Assembly: GCA_030248065.1 (NCBI GenBank)
Contig: JASAMV010008658.1
Location: 1 to 64,000 of the forward strand
DNA length: 64,000 nucleotides
Direction: 5' to 3'
From: Rhynchonema sp. JSB1_4
Taxonomy: Eukaryota; Nematoda; Chromadorea; Monhysterida; Xyalidae
Position 1 is the stretch's first letter. Each line of letters begins with the position of its first letter. Under the pieces are notes generated by a model. That model made no database searches and had not been told where the DNA came from. It worked only from the letters and a program-made list of their open reading frames with translations. This document shows, piece after piece, positions 11,196-23,189 of the stretch. The translations under genes and the position numbers were made by a program.

Positions 11196-14100
11196 ATGGA
11201 TTTGCTCGGTGGTTTTCTGGACACGGTGTTGAAGCCGAGATTCGAAGAGGACACAGTTGACCGACTGAACTTTCGCTACACGCCTTGGACACTGCTCGTG
11301 TTCGCTATACTGTTGAGTGCGAAGGTGTGGTGAAATTGTAATTTTTTTGAAATTAAACAAATCACAATTTTGATGACTTTTATAAATTTGGTAGAAAACG
11401 ATGTAAAGATAGCATCCTCCATCTATACCTTTTGCAGCAATTTAGCACCACGCCAATCCAATGTTGGGTTCCAGCACAGTTCCAGAAGGGTTGGGGGCAA
11501 TACGTCAACGACTATTGCTTCATAGAGAACACCTATTGGTTGCCGTTTGAGAAGTCGATACCCGAAGAGCACAATGATCGAGACGAATTGATGCTCAATT
11601 ATTATCAGGTTCGATTGTGAAAAACTTTGGTTATTGTTTCAGATTAAGAATTCTCCAAAAACAGTGTTCAATAACTCGCCTGTTTCCAGTGGGTGCCCTT
11701 TGTGCTGGCGCTACAGGCGTTGATGTTCGTTCTGCCGCACGTTCTGTGGCGAATGCTCAACTGGCTCTCTGGTTGGTTACACGTCAGACGTTCTAGCTGC
11801 TGATGTTTCATTATATTGCATAGTTACCTGTGTCTATGTAGGTAGGTTGTGTTGTCATCTAGAAGTCCATCAAAAACATGATCAGGTCTTTTTGGGCCAC
11901 CCTATAACGTTCTGTGCAGGCTTGCAAGTCCGTGCGATCATAACGATGGCGTGCGACCGATCGTTGGAAAGTGATTTAAAAGAGAAAAACACGTGTGAAC
12001 ATGCAGTGAAAGAGAAAAAGGAAAAGGAGGCAGAAGAGGAAGAAGTAACGCCGTTGAAGATCGTGGCGTTGCACATTCAGCACGGCGTGGCCATTGAGAA
12101 GGCTGTCAGTCGCAACTCGAACCCGATTGGATGGATACTACGGTAACGGTCGTGTATCATTGTTGCATATTTGGTTTCAGTTTCACGCTATGATCCCATA
12201 TCAAACAGGCTTATTATTATTATTATTACTAGTCGGGACCCGTGCCTACGGCCCGGCTACAGCGCCTCGCCCGTGCCGTGCCACCCCCTCCCTCCCGAAG
12301 ACCCGTTAGCATACCCAAAGCTACCCGTGAAAATTGACCCGTCCGCCCTTCCGAGGGAGGGGGCCACAAACACACATACATACATACACACATACGTACA
12401 TACGTCTTCCTGTTTTAGTAGTATAGATTATTATTCTTTCCTTTACCTGAGCAACGTTCAAACATGGATGACCGTGATTGTGGTATCGGTCTCAAAGTCG
12501 TCCATCGGGCGAATGGTTTTGTCGTCAAATCATGTCATCAAACAAAGTCGTCGAACACATGAGCCCCAAATGAGCGCGAAAACTAATACATGTGTTCGAC
12601 GACTTTGTTTGACGACACGATTTGACCGCATTACAATAAGCCGTCCGTCGTGTCTTTGTCGCAGTGACCCATGTTCATATTTTGCAACTTTTCGAGAGTT
12701 ATATATCGATGCCACCAGTATCGATGGTTGTCCCTTGGTAGATACATAGAATTATAATAAGAATTTCTTCGCCAGTCGAAATTACGGGCGCCGGTAAACC
12801 TGGGAACATCCTTAATTCAAAAATCACGAGACCAAATGCAAGCACTATCCCTATTTGACCGATTACCAAGTTTAATATCAATCGTCTTGTGATAATTTCT
12901 GGCAAGATTTGTCATTGACCCGCAAAGCAGCATTATGATGCTACGCTTAACAGTGAAACATCAGTCAGTCCTGTCAATACTAATCTGGAAAAAATTTGCA
13001 GCATACTGTTGAACTTCCGCGGCATCTACGTCACCACGCTCTACATGCTCATGAAAGTGTTGAACATTGTCAATCTCATCGGCCAATTTTCGCTGCTCAG
13101 CGCCTTTCTTGGTCCGAAATATCGCTATTGGGGTCTGGAGATATTGTCGGACCTGGCTAGCGGTCGGACATGGTTTCAGACTGGACACTTCCCGCGCGTG
13201 ACTCTGTGTGACTTTGAGGTTACCCCATCAAAACATCATTGTCTCAACATGTTTTCAAGTTTTAATTAAATTTAACTTAAATAATCGCAGGTTCGTCAAC
13301 TGGGCAATCTGCACCGTTGGACGGTCCAGTGTGTGCTCATGATCAATATGTTCAATGAGAAGGTCTACCTGTTCCTCTGGTGGTGGTTCCTGGTGTTGTT
13401 GATTTGCACAAGTTCGTGTTTGAGGCTTGGCCTTTGACAGCGTTATTTAAAATGATTATCGTTGAAAATAATGCGATAGTTGAAATATTATATTCCAGTT
13501 GTGAACTTCATCCAATGGCTCACCAATATTCTGATCCCTGTCTTGCAAGACATGTTCGTCACCAAGCTGCTTAATGCGCAGGTTAGCATCCTGTCTATTG
13601 GGAACGATTGTTTTTACAATTGCAAAAGTTGGTATTGCCCTGGTCCTTGCAAATTTCAGAAATTGCAAACTGATAGGACTGATCAATGACAAGATCCATA
13701 ACGAACTTGCTCTGTGCCTGAGTGCGTAAAGTGCGACTTGTAAAGGAGTAGCTCTGTCATCCGTCATGCAACCTGTCATTCAGCACTGTGGATTTGAGCG
13801 AACCTATTTTTTGATTACAGGGTCGCCCGAAAGAGCACACGTCCGTGCAAGACGCGACCGTGCGTCAGTTTGTGTCCAAGTGCCTGAAATGGGATGGTGT
13901 GACAATGCTGCGTTTGGTGACACACAACGCTGGGGACATGGTCGGCAGTCGCGTGGCGGCGCACTTGTGGGATTTGTATGTTGAGGTACATATATGGGTT
14001 GACAAAAATCGGCACATGCTGTTGTCGTCAACGTGACTGCCTGCGATTCGTGCAAACACGCAGCTGGTGTCAGCGGCACACACGTTGATTGTGGACCCCG

Positions 14101-14340
14101 CGCGGTGTCTGCGGCCCCGTGTTGGGATACCCCGCGCTGGGCGCGGCACCCGTTGTTGTGGAAACACACGCAGCTGGTGTCAGCGGCACACACGTTGATT
14201 GTGTGAATACCACACGCAGCTGGTGTCTGCGGCACACACGTTGATTGTGTGAATACCACACGCAGCTGGTGTCAGCGGCACACACGTTGATTGTGTGAAT
14301 ACCACAGCGCGACGACAGAAGTCCAAAACGAGCGGGATGA
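11196..14340 (+). CDS. Innexin, gene B
   Basis: Gap-junction channel subunit, paralogue of gene A. Exons with consistent phases: 11196-11324 ([15 protein letters not shown]), 11438-11608, 11690-11771, 11920-12142, 13002-13218, 13291-13411, 13499-13581, 13821-13985, and a proposed last exon 14308-14340 (stop TGA). Motifs: IQCWVPAQF and [11 protein letters not shown] in loop 1, [13 protein letters not shown] in TM2, [16 protein letters not shown] in TM3, LCDFE and [13 protein letters not shown] in loop 2, [13 protein letters not shown] in TM4. The cytoplasmic loop is lysine/glutamate rich (11960-12060). If the last intron is not spliced, the protein instead ends after a short extension at 14034. 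The intron 12143-13001 carries transposon-like sequence. Confidence 0.9.
12519..12637. repeat. Fold-back element in innexin B intron
   Basis: GTCGTCAAATCATG...AAAGTCGTCGAACACATG is inverted as CATGTGTTCGACGACTTTGTTTGACGACACGATTTGAC. The loop contains GAGCCCCAAATGAGCGCGAAAA, also found (other strand) in a related fold-back at 22053-22160, so the two are one family. Confidence 0.7.
14055..14307. repeat. 46-bp minisatellite, about four units
   Basis: The unit CACGCAGCTGGTGTCAGCGG followed by CACACACGTTGATTGTGTGAATACCA repeats at about 14058, 14166, 14212 and 14258, with a degenerate spacer after the first unit. It lies in the proposed last intron of innexin B. The repeated peptide it encodes is not thought to be real. 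Confidence 0.8.
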
Positions 14341-14507
14341 AATGAATGCTGGCTTGAATAGCGTGGCAGCTGAGTTGACCGACAACAGTCATTCGTTTCC
14401 ACGAAACGCAGGCAGTTGCGTGGACACCATTAGTGTGAGCCCAAAAAATCAGCACGGTCTGGGATCAATCGTGATGGGCGATTGGATTTGACCAGTCGCG
14501 GTGGACT

Positions 14508-15717
14508 GATAAGTTAATTAATCCGATCGGTTATTCTGATCGCTTCGGATGTGATCGGTTGACCTTTTGACCGATCCGACCATCGAAATTTTGAGGCCAC
14601 ACAGCTTAGTTCCATTCAGTGCCGCCTGGTAACAACGTTTTTCAGCAACGACAAAAGGACGCGCTGCACATCGAGTTTGCGGGACACTTGAACGATCGGC
14701 CGACGTCACTTTGATCCTACATACATATATGAACGCTTTTGTGATCACTGTGCTATCTTGGTTGACAACTGTGATACATGTCATATCCACTTGAAGTGTG
14801 TTTTGCACGTATAATCGCTTGTAGTCCAGTCGGTTGCAGTTTTTGTTGAAGAACCACAAGCTGTCACTGTGGATAAACAAGAGCAATGAAGAGCGTCTGT
14901 GCAAAAATACTTGGGTATACTGTATAAGATTAACCTATATAAGGGCAAACTATGTACGCCAACATGAGCTCGATTTCGCAGCTGGCAGAATGGTGAAACA
15001 TTCATATGTGGCTGCTGATTTGGGAAATGTCACACGTTGAATAATACACAATGGGTCATGATGATTTTCTCTTTCTATTCGTTTTGAATATACCCTATCT
15101 TCGAAATCGGGCTCGTGTTGGTGTAGTTTGCCTTTATGTATTTTAGTGACTATATCGCACTGCGTTCGTGTGTGGTGAGCGTTCATTACTAGCTGCATCT
15201 GATAAAAAAGCTTCGCATCAAACCCGTCGACGACGATATAGGATCTGAAATGCCTCTGTTCTCTGGAATAGGTATACCAGGAGTAATATGTCGATTGACC
15301 ATAGGAGGACGGACATTCGTTGCAGGAAGGCCCGAATGTGCCTGATGAGATTTGAAAAATCGCGTGTCCATGTGTAAGAAAGCACAACCTGATTACTCAC
15401 AAAATACCACTAACACGCGTGGAACTGAGTGATACAAAGTTTATGAAAACCACTTGACAGCAAGAAGACAGGCATACACATGGTATACACAAAAACAAAA
15501 CAATACAAAACGCATACAAAAGCAACGAAACGTCAGAGATCATGGAAAAATTATCCGTATCTCAGCTATACAAAGTCATTGCCTACTTCATTCCAACGTG
15601 CACTTATGACTAGAAGATTTGGGTACAAAACGATAGAAATCCCTTGTTATCGGATCACAATTCACTTCTTCAGTTGTAAAATACCGATGACACAGTTCAC
15701 TTGCTTCTTACAGATGA
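14508..15717. other. Intergenic, no gene seen
   Basis: No supported exon. The part 15000-15130 shares sequence with 61230-61390 (AATAGAAAGAGAAAATCATCATG on one strand and its complement here), so a dispersed repeat fragment is present. The last 300 bases resemble the sequence downstream of the second CCP-gene copy (about 24850-25144), showing that the duplication extends past the stop codon. Confidence 0.5.
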
Positions 15718-18700
15718 TGTCCGTCGCAATGAGTATCGTACGGAACCCAGAACTCGTATCTGAATGGGAAAACACGCGTTCGAGTTCGAGAGAAGAATTT
15801 GACATCAACAAAAATATAAATTTCAAGGTCAGTATTTTTGTAACTCACTCAACGATCAATGCAAAATGCTTGCTCATAAAGTCGCCGTTCTTTTTGGTCG
15901 CCGGCACGTACTCGGCTGACACCACTCGTGCGTCTGTGATTGGGAAATATTGATGTTTGAAGACATTGTTTGACCGGGATATGGATACTAAATTTTTAAG
16001 GAATCATTGGTAGCACGAAAAAATGTCGTATATATACCTCCAGCGGCGTGAAGTGTAGCTGTGGGGAGCTTGAAAAACTGCAGGTCGATTCGATCACGTG
16101 GCGAACCATCATTCGGCTTCGGACCCCAAAATTCTGCAGACAGCAGCATTTATAATGGACTTCGATATTTGCATCAGACTTAGTTAAAAATATTAAAATG
16201 GAAAGTTTTAAAATTGGTCAAGCGTTATGCGCACCCGGATACAACTCCTTTAGCGGGTGCCGATCGTCATACGCCTCTCGGAATTGATCCTGATAGAGCT
16301 GGGTTGAGCTTCTGCAACGAGTGGGCGCATTTTGCTCAGATTGAAGCAGAATAAGTCAATCTTAACGCGCATTACCAGTACCAATCGCCTACTGGTGTTG
16401 CTTATGCGATCGAAAATCAGAAATTGGGTAAATTGCCGGCTGGCACACGTGTGCACCTACTGTGAACCTTTTTACTCTTACTGTTTAAAGGTGGTCATGA
16501 ACATGGAGTATAACACGGATCGGTGATCGGCTGGCAGTCAAACGAAAAGTTCTGATTCAGCACGAAGCATCCCCTGGACATGGAGAATGCAAAGGACTTA
16601 TGTACGGTGCTGGTTGTGCTCGACCCCAACATTTGAAAATGGCTGCTAAAATCGATGTTTTTGTCAATCGATATTGTATTAGGGTGTTTAGGGAGATAAG
16701 GGATCTGAGATTGACAAGAAAGAAAGTGGATATTCGTGTAGTTCGTGACTAAAACTAATTCACGGTTATTGGGCCGTTGGTCTGTTCTAACTCCCATGCA
16801 CATCAACGATCTGCAGTAACTGATATTGTTATGAAGAGCTGGTCACGAACTAGATGAGTACCCACTTTGGTGCCATACTCGCTCAATGGGTGGAATTTTC
16901 GAAACGGTGTAAAGGTCAGTTGGGCGCAAAGGTCGGTGTAAAGTTCGGTCGGCGTAGCTCGGTGTAAACGTGAAACATTGCCTGTTATTAACGTGGAATG
17001 ATTCAAGTTTACACCGAGGTCTCTCACACTGAGCTGTCGACCGAGCTTTCCACCGACCTTTACACCGTTTCGAAAATATCACCCAATGACATGCCTGAAG
17101 TATGCGAACTAACTGCCAGTTAACGTCGCCCCGTTCTTTGCCTTCGTAGTGGCAGTACTCGCGTGTATCGTTGGGTTTCACGTTCTCTTTAAACGAAAAA
17201 TATATCCAATCCCACATGTACGGCTCGTACAACGTGCCCCCGTACACAATCATGTGAGCCATCGGATCCTGAGTGTTCGAAATTCGAATTCATCAAATTC
17301 TATTTGAAGTTTCTTTCCAATATATTTGCTGTCGCAAGCAACTCGCTAACAAATTTTGTTCTGAGGGTGGGGCACAAAAATTTGATTTCGCATCGGGTTA
17401 ACGTTCGGAAAAAGAGGCGAGCAAAGGAGCTGGTATCACTGCCTCCAAACACTGAAAACAACTGACCTCTTTTGAGGATACCAGCATTCTGGCCCTGTTC
17501 GAATGTGTTATGTTGTAGCGAACTGGAAATTGAGTTGTAAATTGTGCTAAGTCGTAGTTTTCGCAAACCAACGAATCATTGCAATTTTGTCACCAACCTG
17601 CTTCCGCTTCGTTAAATATAGAGCGAAATTTCGTGCATTTCCTAAGATAAATGTATGTGGTTGTCAAGGAAGAGAGTGTCAAGTAAACATGCGAGACACC
17701 TTCGCTATTTTTACGGAGATTTTTTTTTGAAACGGTGTAAACAAGAGTTGGGGTATGTAAGAATTGGAAATAAGTACAGTCGAACATTTTTAATGTAACC
17801 TGTTTCAACAATATTTTTAACATCGCGTGTTTCTCAATTACATTTCAGGTTTGCACCACCGAGTCTAACACCGCACTTTATCACATCGAGCTTTCGACTG
17901 AGCTTGGCCCTCTCGTTAGTACCGTCCCGAAAATTCCGGCTTGCGAATTCAGCCCATTCAGAAGTGCAACGGATCTGATAAATGGAGAATCGCAAACGGA
18001 TAACTCACTCATCGGTCGAGCTCGGGTGGTCGATCACACAATAATCGTAGTCGTATCCTTTGTTGCAGATTAGATCCGGGCCGAACGGTTCATCGGGGTA
18101 GAGCGTCGAAATGAACCAGACGTTGAACGCAATCGGACTATCTGTCGTTGAGTAGCCCTCACCCTGACACACAGGACATCTTTCTTCATCAAACGTGTTG
18201 GAATACAGTTTCAGCATTGAGACCTACCGGAATCGAGACGCGAATACCATCCGTGTGCCAATATTTGATGTGCCAACTCTTCTGGCCCCACCACTAAAAA
18301 AACATGGCGGGCTGCTAGTGTGAACACAGCTTGAAGCAGTGACACAGAGTGCGTACCATTCTTGCGTCCTCCTGCGGCGATGGCTCATGATCATAACCTT
18401 TCTGGCCGTTGTAGCAAACCGCATCGAGAGCGTAATACGACAGAACGGCAGAGTTGTGATTGACTGTGTACGCCCAGCTGTGATTGAGTGATTGGTGGTG
18501 AATAGTGGCTGGTTATTGCTCAATTGAATGACTGGTGGATTATTGATCGATCGAACGATTATATGGCTAATTCATCTGTTGATTGTTTGTACATACTGAT
18601 ATTGATCGGGCCAGTCGGTTTGATCTTTCACAGGTCCAAGGTAATCGGCCAGATGTTTCATGCACTCGCCTGGTTCGTACCCGGCGGTGCTGTCGCCTCG

Positions 18701-21700
18701 GCGCACATTCTATGCAGAATCAAGGGTGGAACTTTACGTTTTTAGCCGGATTGAGACCATGATTTGGCCTTCCATGACTGATCTACACGCAACGCACCTG
18801 AAGCAGGATGACTCCGATCTTGTTGTCAGTAACGAAACGATACATATTTTCAATGAAATCATCGGTGCACGCTGATTCCTTGCCCAGATTCAGTTGCATC
18901 ACTCGGAACTGAAACATCAGACAGATGAACGGATTCACAAAGGGTCAAGGCCTCACTGTGTATGAACACCAAAGTGCAAGTCCATCGAATTGCTGACGCG
19001 ACACTTTTTTCAGAAGATCACTGGCTGATTTTACTGTTCCTCCGCACGACAATTCCAGAGAAAACGACACGTGCAGAACATGTGTATCAGTGTCGAAATG
19101 TTTCGAAAACAAAGAAAGAGAATGCGCGTATGTTTTGCACGTGGTTTTTTCTCTGGAACTGCCGTGCAGCAGCAGAATCAGAGCCAATCAACCTCAGAAA
19201 AAAGGATCTCGTGAGCGGCTGGATGGTCTTCGCCTTGCGAAACATCGTGAATAAGTTTTTGAGCCAAACGCAAACTCAGTTGACAACCCATACTGGAATT
19301 TCCCGGTAACAGCCATATTCCCTGAAAATGTTCCAAATAGGGGCTCTGTTTCGGATTTTTTTCGTCCTGGTGCCAAGTCTCGGGTGTAAACTTATTTGTA
19401 AGAACGGAACAAGAGTGTCTATTTTTCACGATAATTCGCACTTTTGTGATAAAGCTTCTTGTTCATCTTTTAAAAAAACTACACTCATGACCAAATTCGA
19501 AAAGTGCTACGAGCGGCTCTATTTGGAAGAGTGTCCGAATGAAGCCCCATGAGGTTCTATTTGGGAATAAAAAAAATTATTTTCAAAATCCGATTCCACA
19601 CCTAATATCGAATAGAGCCCCAGGGGCTGTAACCGGAAAACTTCGGTACCATTATACAGTAGGCATTTAAGGTTTCACACACCTAAGTAGCAAGGGAAAC
19701 ATACAACTGAGCAGAACTTGAAACACGCACGGTTACGATATGCACTTTAAGTGATCCCCATTCCCACTCACCCTTCCAAATGCGCCTTCCATGGGTATGC
19801 CTTCGTGGTATTCAATTTTCTCGCATGGCGGGTTCATATGAATCCACTGTCCACCTTGACACTTATACTCTACGTGGAATGTTCCGACACTAGTGCGTGC
19901 GCCGCTGATGTAGCCGATCTGTAACATTAGGCAGAGTAAAGCAGGGTTGGGCAAAAAACGGTTTTTTTCCAAAAAATCGTTTTAAAAAAAACGTTTTTTT
20001 ACAAAAAACCGTTTTTTTTAAAAACGTTTTTTTAAAAACGCCCAGATGGTTAAAATATGCCCCAAAGAAGTTGGAAAATGCTCATGTTGGGAAGAAAACG
20101 TGGTTAAATGAAGTAATTCTGGGTGCTCTGAGGCAAAATAAAAGGGGTTTCAACCCTTTTCTAGCGAGTTGTTAAAGCGGGGGTCCAGGCAGTGAGGTCC
20201 GGTCACCAAACTTGCTGAAAACTTCAGATCCGTTTGTCGCAATTCATGTGAATATAATGCCACGTAGGGTACATGCCACGTCACAGCCAGTTTACGCCGG
20301 TATGTATATGGTGCCACGTAGGGTACATGCCACGTCACAGTCAGTTTACACCGGTATGTGTATGGTGCCACGTAGGGTACATGCCACGTCACAGTCAGTT
20401 TACACCGGTATGTGTATGGTGCCACGTAGGGTACATGCCACGTCACAGTCAGTTTACACCGGTATGTGTATGGTGCCACGTAGGGTACATGCCACGTCAC
20501 AGTCAGTTTACACCGGTATGTGTATGGTGCCACGTAGGGTAGATGCCACGTCACAGTCAGTTTACACCGGTATGTGTATGGTGCCACGTAGGGTAGATGC
20601 CACGTCACAGTCAGTTTACACCGGTATGTGTATGGTGCCACGTAGGGTACATGCCACGTCACAGTCAGTTTACACCGGTATGTGTATGGTGCCACGTAGG
20701 GTACATGCCACGTCACAGTCAGTTTACACCGGTGTAACGCATGGTGCCACGTAGGGTACATGCCACGTCACAGTCGGTTTACACCGGTATGTGTATGGTG
20801 CCACGTAGGGTACATGCCACGTCACAGTCAGTTTACACCGGTATGTGTATGGTGCCACGTAGGGTACATGCCACGTCACAGTCAGTTTACACCGGTGTAA
20901 CGCATGGTGCCACGTAGGGTACATGCCACGTCACAGTCAGTTTACACCGGTGTAACGCATGGTGCCACGTAGGGTACATGCCACGTCACAGTCGGTTTAC
21001 ACCGGTATGTGTATGGTGCCACGTAGGGTACATGCCACGTAACAGTCAGTTTACACCGGTATGTGTATGGTGCCACGTAGGGTACATGCCACGTCACAGT
21101 CAGTTTACACCGGTATGTGTATGGTGCCACGTAGGGTACATGCCACGTCACAGTCAGTTTACACCGGTATGTGTATGGTGCCACGTAGGGTACATGCCAC
21201 GTCACAGTCAGTTTACACCGGTATGTGTATGGTGCCACGTAGGGTACATGCCACGTCACAGTCAGTTTACACCGGTGTGTGTATGGTGCCACATAGGGTA
21301 CATGCCACGTCACAGTCAGTTTACACCGGTATGTGTATGGAGCCACGTGGGGTACATGCCACGTCACAGTCAGTTTACACCGGTATGTGTATGGTGCCAC
21401 GTAGGGTACATGCCACGTCACAGTCAGTTTACACCGGTATGTGTATGGTGCCACATAGGGTACATGCCACGTCACAGTCAGTTTACACCGGTATGTGTAT
21501 GGTGCCACGTAGGGTACATGCCACGTCACAGTCCGTTTATGTTATTGTCACGGATAGCCCGAGTAATCCAACTAATTTAATGGCACAATACAAGTATTCA
21601 ACACTTCTCGCTTTTGTTGTCAATCATTTGATGCAAAGCCATGTTACCAACCTCGCATTCGTATTTGTTTACTGCGCCTTCATAATCTCCGTCAGGAGGC

Positions 21701-21939
21701 TGTTGCCAGGGCTGCACATGTTGGTCTGGTCCGGGCACAAATGGTGGACAGTCGAATGGTTTTCCGGCGTACAACGTCGGTACGACTGTAATGGCATTCA
21801 ATCAAAATTAGCTTCGTGGATGTCAACATTACGCAAGTAAAGTTGCGAGAACATTTTCTGTTTTTCGCAGGAAAAAACACCAACCAACAAATATAAGAAC
21901 CACGAACAGCACGAATTGAACTTTGCTCACATGGATCAT
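15718..21939 (-). CDS. Secreted CCP-domain protein of unknown family, copy 1
   Basis: Not a family I recognise. Exon 1 (21939-21885) starts MIHVSKVQFVLFVVLIFV, a signal peptide. Exons 21785-21652 and 19918-19772 form one sushi/CCP module (DCPPFVPG, KYECE, EYKCQGGQWIHMNPPC: four cysteines and the conserved Trp). Further exons: 18908 (FRVMQLNLGKESACTDDF), about 18714 (NVRRGDSTAGYEPGECMKHL), about 18484 (AYTVNHNSAVLSYYALDAVC), about 18294 (WWGQKSWHIKYWHTDGIRV), about 18161 (GEGYSTTDSPIAFNVWFIST), 17565-17490 region, about 17273 (DPMAHMIVYGGTLYEPYMWD), about 16312, about 16133 (EFWGPKPNDGSPRDRIDLQF), about 15928 (DARVVSAEYVPATKKNGDFM) and 15770-15718 (EYEFWVPYDTHCDGHHL, TAA). Roughly 500 residues. 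Most joins keep phase; the join from about 18005 to the 17.5 kb exon is unresolved. Nearly identical to copy 2. Confidence 0.75.
19945..20230. mobile_element. hAT-type MITE (family 2), truncated copy
   Basis: Begins CAGGGTTGGGCAAAAAACGG, the terminus of the complete element at 22691-23181, and continues with its inner sequence (CCCAGATGG...ATGCCCCAAAGAAGTTGG...AACCCTTTTCTAGCGAGTTG) in inverted order relative to that copy. It runs into the 54-bp minisatellite, which seems to have grown inside it or replaced its far end. Confidence 0.7.
20255..21540. repeat. 54-bp minisatellite, about 24 units
   Basis: Unit GGTGCCACGTAGGGTACATG + CCACGTCACAGTCAGTTTAC + ACCGGTATGTGTAT. Units differ at few sites; a variant ending ACCGGTGTAACGCAT occurs near 20733, 20895 and 20949. 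Because 54 is divisible by three and the unit lacks stops, long frames run through it on both strands; they are a by-product. The array lies in intron 2 of CCP-gene copy 1. Confidence 0.95.
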
Positions 21940-22052
21940 GATGCTACTTGTGGTAAAATCACGTTGCTACAAAGCCGGTTATCCTAACTTTGCGTTTCGG
22001 CACTTCAAACAAGAATGTTTTTTACAAACTGCTCAGGCAATTTGGCCTATAG

Positions 22053-22160
22053 TAATGTCGTCAAATCATGTCGTCGCATCTATTATATGTATGCATATAT
22101 TATTTTCGCGCTCATTTTGGGCTCATGTATTATTCCTTGTTTGACGACAAAACTATTGGC
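22053..22160. repeat. Fold-back element, second copy
   Basis: GTCGTCAAATCATGTCGTCG at the left and TTGTTTGACGACAAAAC at the right, with inner GCGCTCATTTTGGGCTCATG, the complement of the loop of the element at 12519-12637. It lies upstream of CCP-gene copy 1. Confidence 0.6.
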
Positions 22161-22394
22161 CGGTAATTTCGTACAGAACGTTGGTCTGTGTTTCGTGGTT
22201 GCTGAGTTTGGAACAATTTCCCGGAACTAATTGCATTTATCAATAACAACAACGAACTGTCAGACGGCAACTATAAATTTTAAAGTTTGGGTGAGGCAAG
22301 TATGTTGAAAGTTGAAGTACCCGTACTGTACTTTCGGTGACTTGTAATCACAAAATTGTCCAAGTAGACTACAATATCCACAACATTCAAAACG

Positions 22395-22440
22395 TTGTCC
22401 GATCGCAGTCAGCGGCCACACGTGAATAGACAGAAAGAGA
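22395..22440 (-). pseudogene. Relic of the last exon of the S1 protease
   Basis: The minus strand has CTGTCTATTCACGTGTGGCC followed by GCTGACTGCGATCGG, matching the final protease exon (VYSRVTAYCDW) at 34848-34918 with changes. It marks the position of a lost protease gene 5' of CCP-gene copy 1. Confidence 0.5.
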
Positions 22441-22494
22441 CATTTCAACTGAGAAGGGACTCCTGTCATATCCCTGTGAGCACTCTGACCCAGT

Positions 22495-22655
22495 GGGTTT
22501 TTAAAAAAAAAACGTTTATAAAAATTTCGCTCCAAAAATTAAAAAAATCCCAATTCTTGCAAAATTCGAACATTTCTCGATTTTTTTGCTCTAAAAGTGC
22601 TATTTTGCATAAAAATTACTGCTGTTGACATCATCTGACCCTACCAGTGCTGTTT
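22495..22655. mobile_element. hAT-type MITE (family 3), fragment
   Basis: Starts CAGTGGGTTTTTAAAAAAAA and includes the words TTTTTGCTCTAAAAGTGCTATTTTGCATAAAAATTACTG and CATCTGACCCTACCA, which occur on the other strand inside the complete family-3 element at 51279-52003. The far end is missing. Confidence 0.6.
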
Positions 22656-22690
22656 TGCGTACCGTAAACGTTGTTTTATGGCGTCTGGAC

Positions 22691-23181
22691 CAGGGTTGGG
22701 CAAAAAAAAAACGACGGCGTTTTTTCTTAAAAAAACGACGTTTTTTTAAAAAAAAACGCCTGAGTCGTTTTTCGTTTTTTTTAATCCTGAATTTCATTGA
22801 TTTTCCCTGATTTTTCAGGGAAAGTACCCTGATTATCAAGGAAAATCAATTTTTTGTCCCATTTTTTCAAAAAATTTTCGACTAATTTTTACTTTGTCGA
22901 GATACGTCGATATGCGCAGTTTGACTTTCAATGATGACCCCGGCCAAGTTGGTCCCATGATGCGGGTCTGATATGGGATCTTAACAACTCGCTAGAAAAG
23001 GGTTGAAACCCGTTTATTTTGCCTCAGAACACATAGAATTACTTCATTTAACCACGTTTTCTTCCCAACATGAGCGTTTTCCAATTTTTTTGGGGCATAT
23101 TTTGGTCATCTGGGCGTTTTAAAAAAACGTTTTTTTAAAAAAAACGATTTTTTGAAAAAAAACCTTTTTTGCCCAACCCTG
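22691..23181. mobile_element. hAT-type MITE (family 2), complete, 8-bp target duplication
   Basis: Inverted termini CAGGGTTGGGCAAAAAA / TTTTTTGCCCAACCCTG, flanked by GTCTGGAC at 22683-22690 and 23182-23189. The termini and the 8-bp duplication are diagnostic of hAT elements. No transposase frame in 491 bp. Confidence 0.9.
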
Positions 23182-23189
23182 GTCTGGAC

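Noticed and set aside
14070..14455. Minus-strand frame with repeated [13 protein letters not shown]
   Set aside because: Product of the 46-bp repeat in the last innexin intron; no start or splice support.
20150..21840. Frames of up to 259 residues with an 18-residue repeat on both strands
   Set aside because: They result from a 54-bp stop-free minisatellite; open frames on both strands at once and location in an intron argue against a gene.
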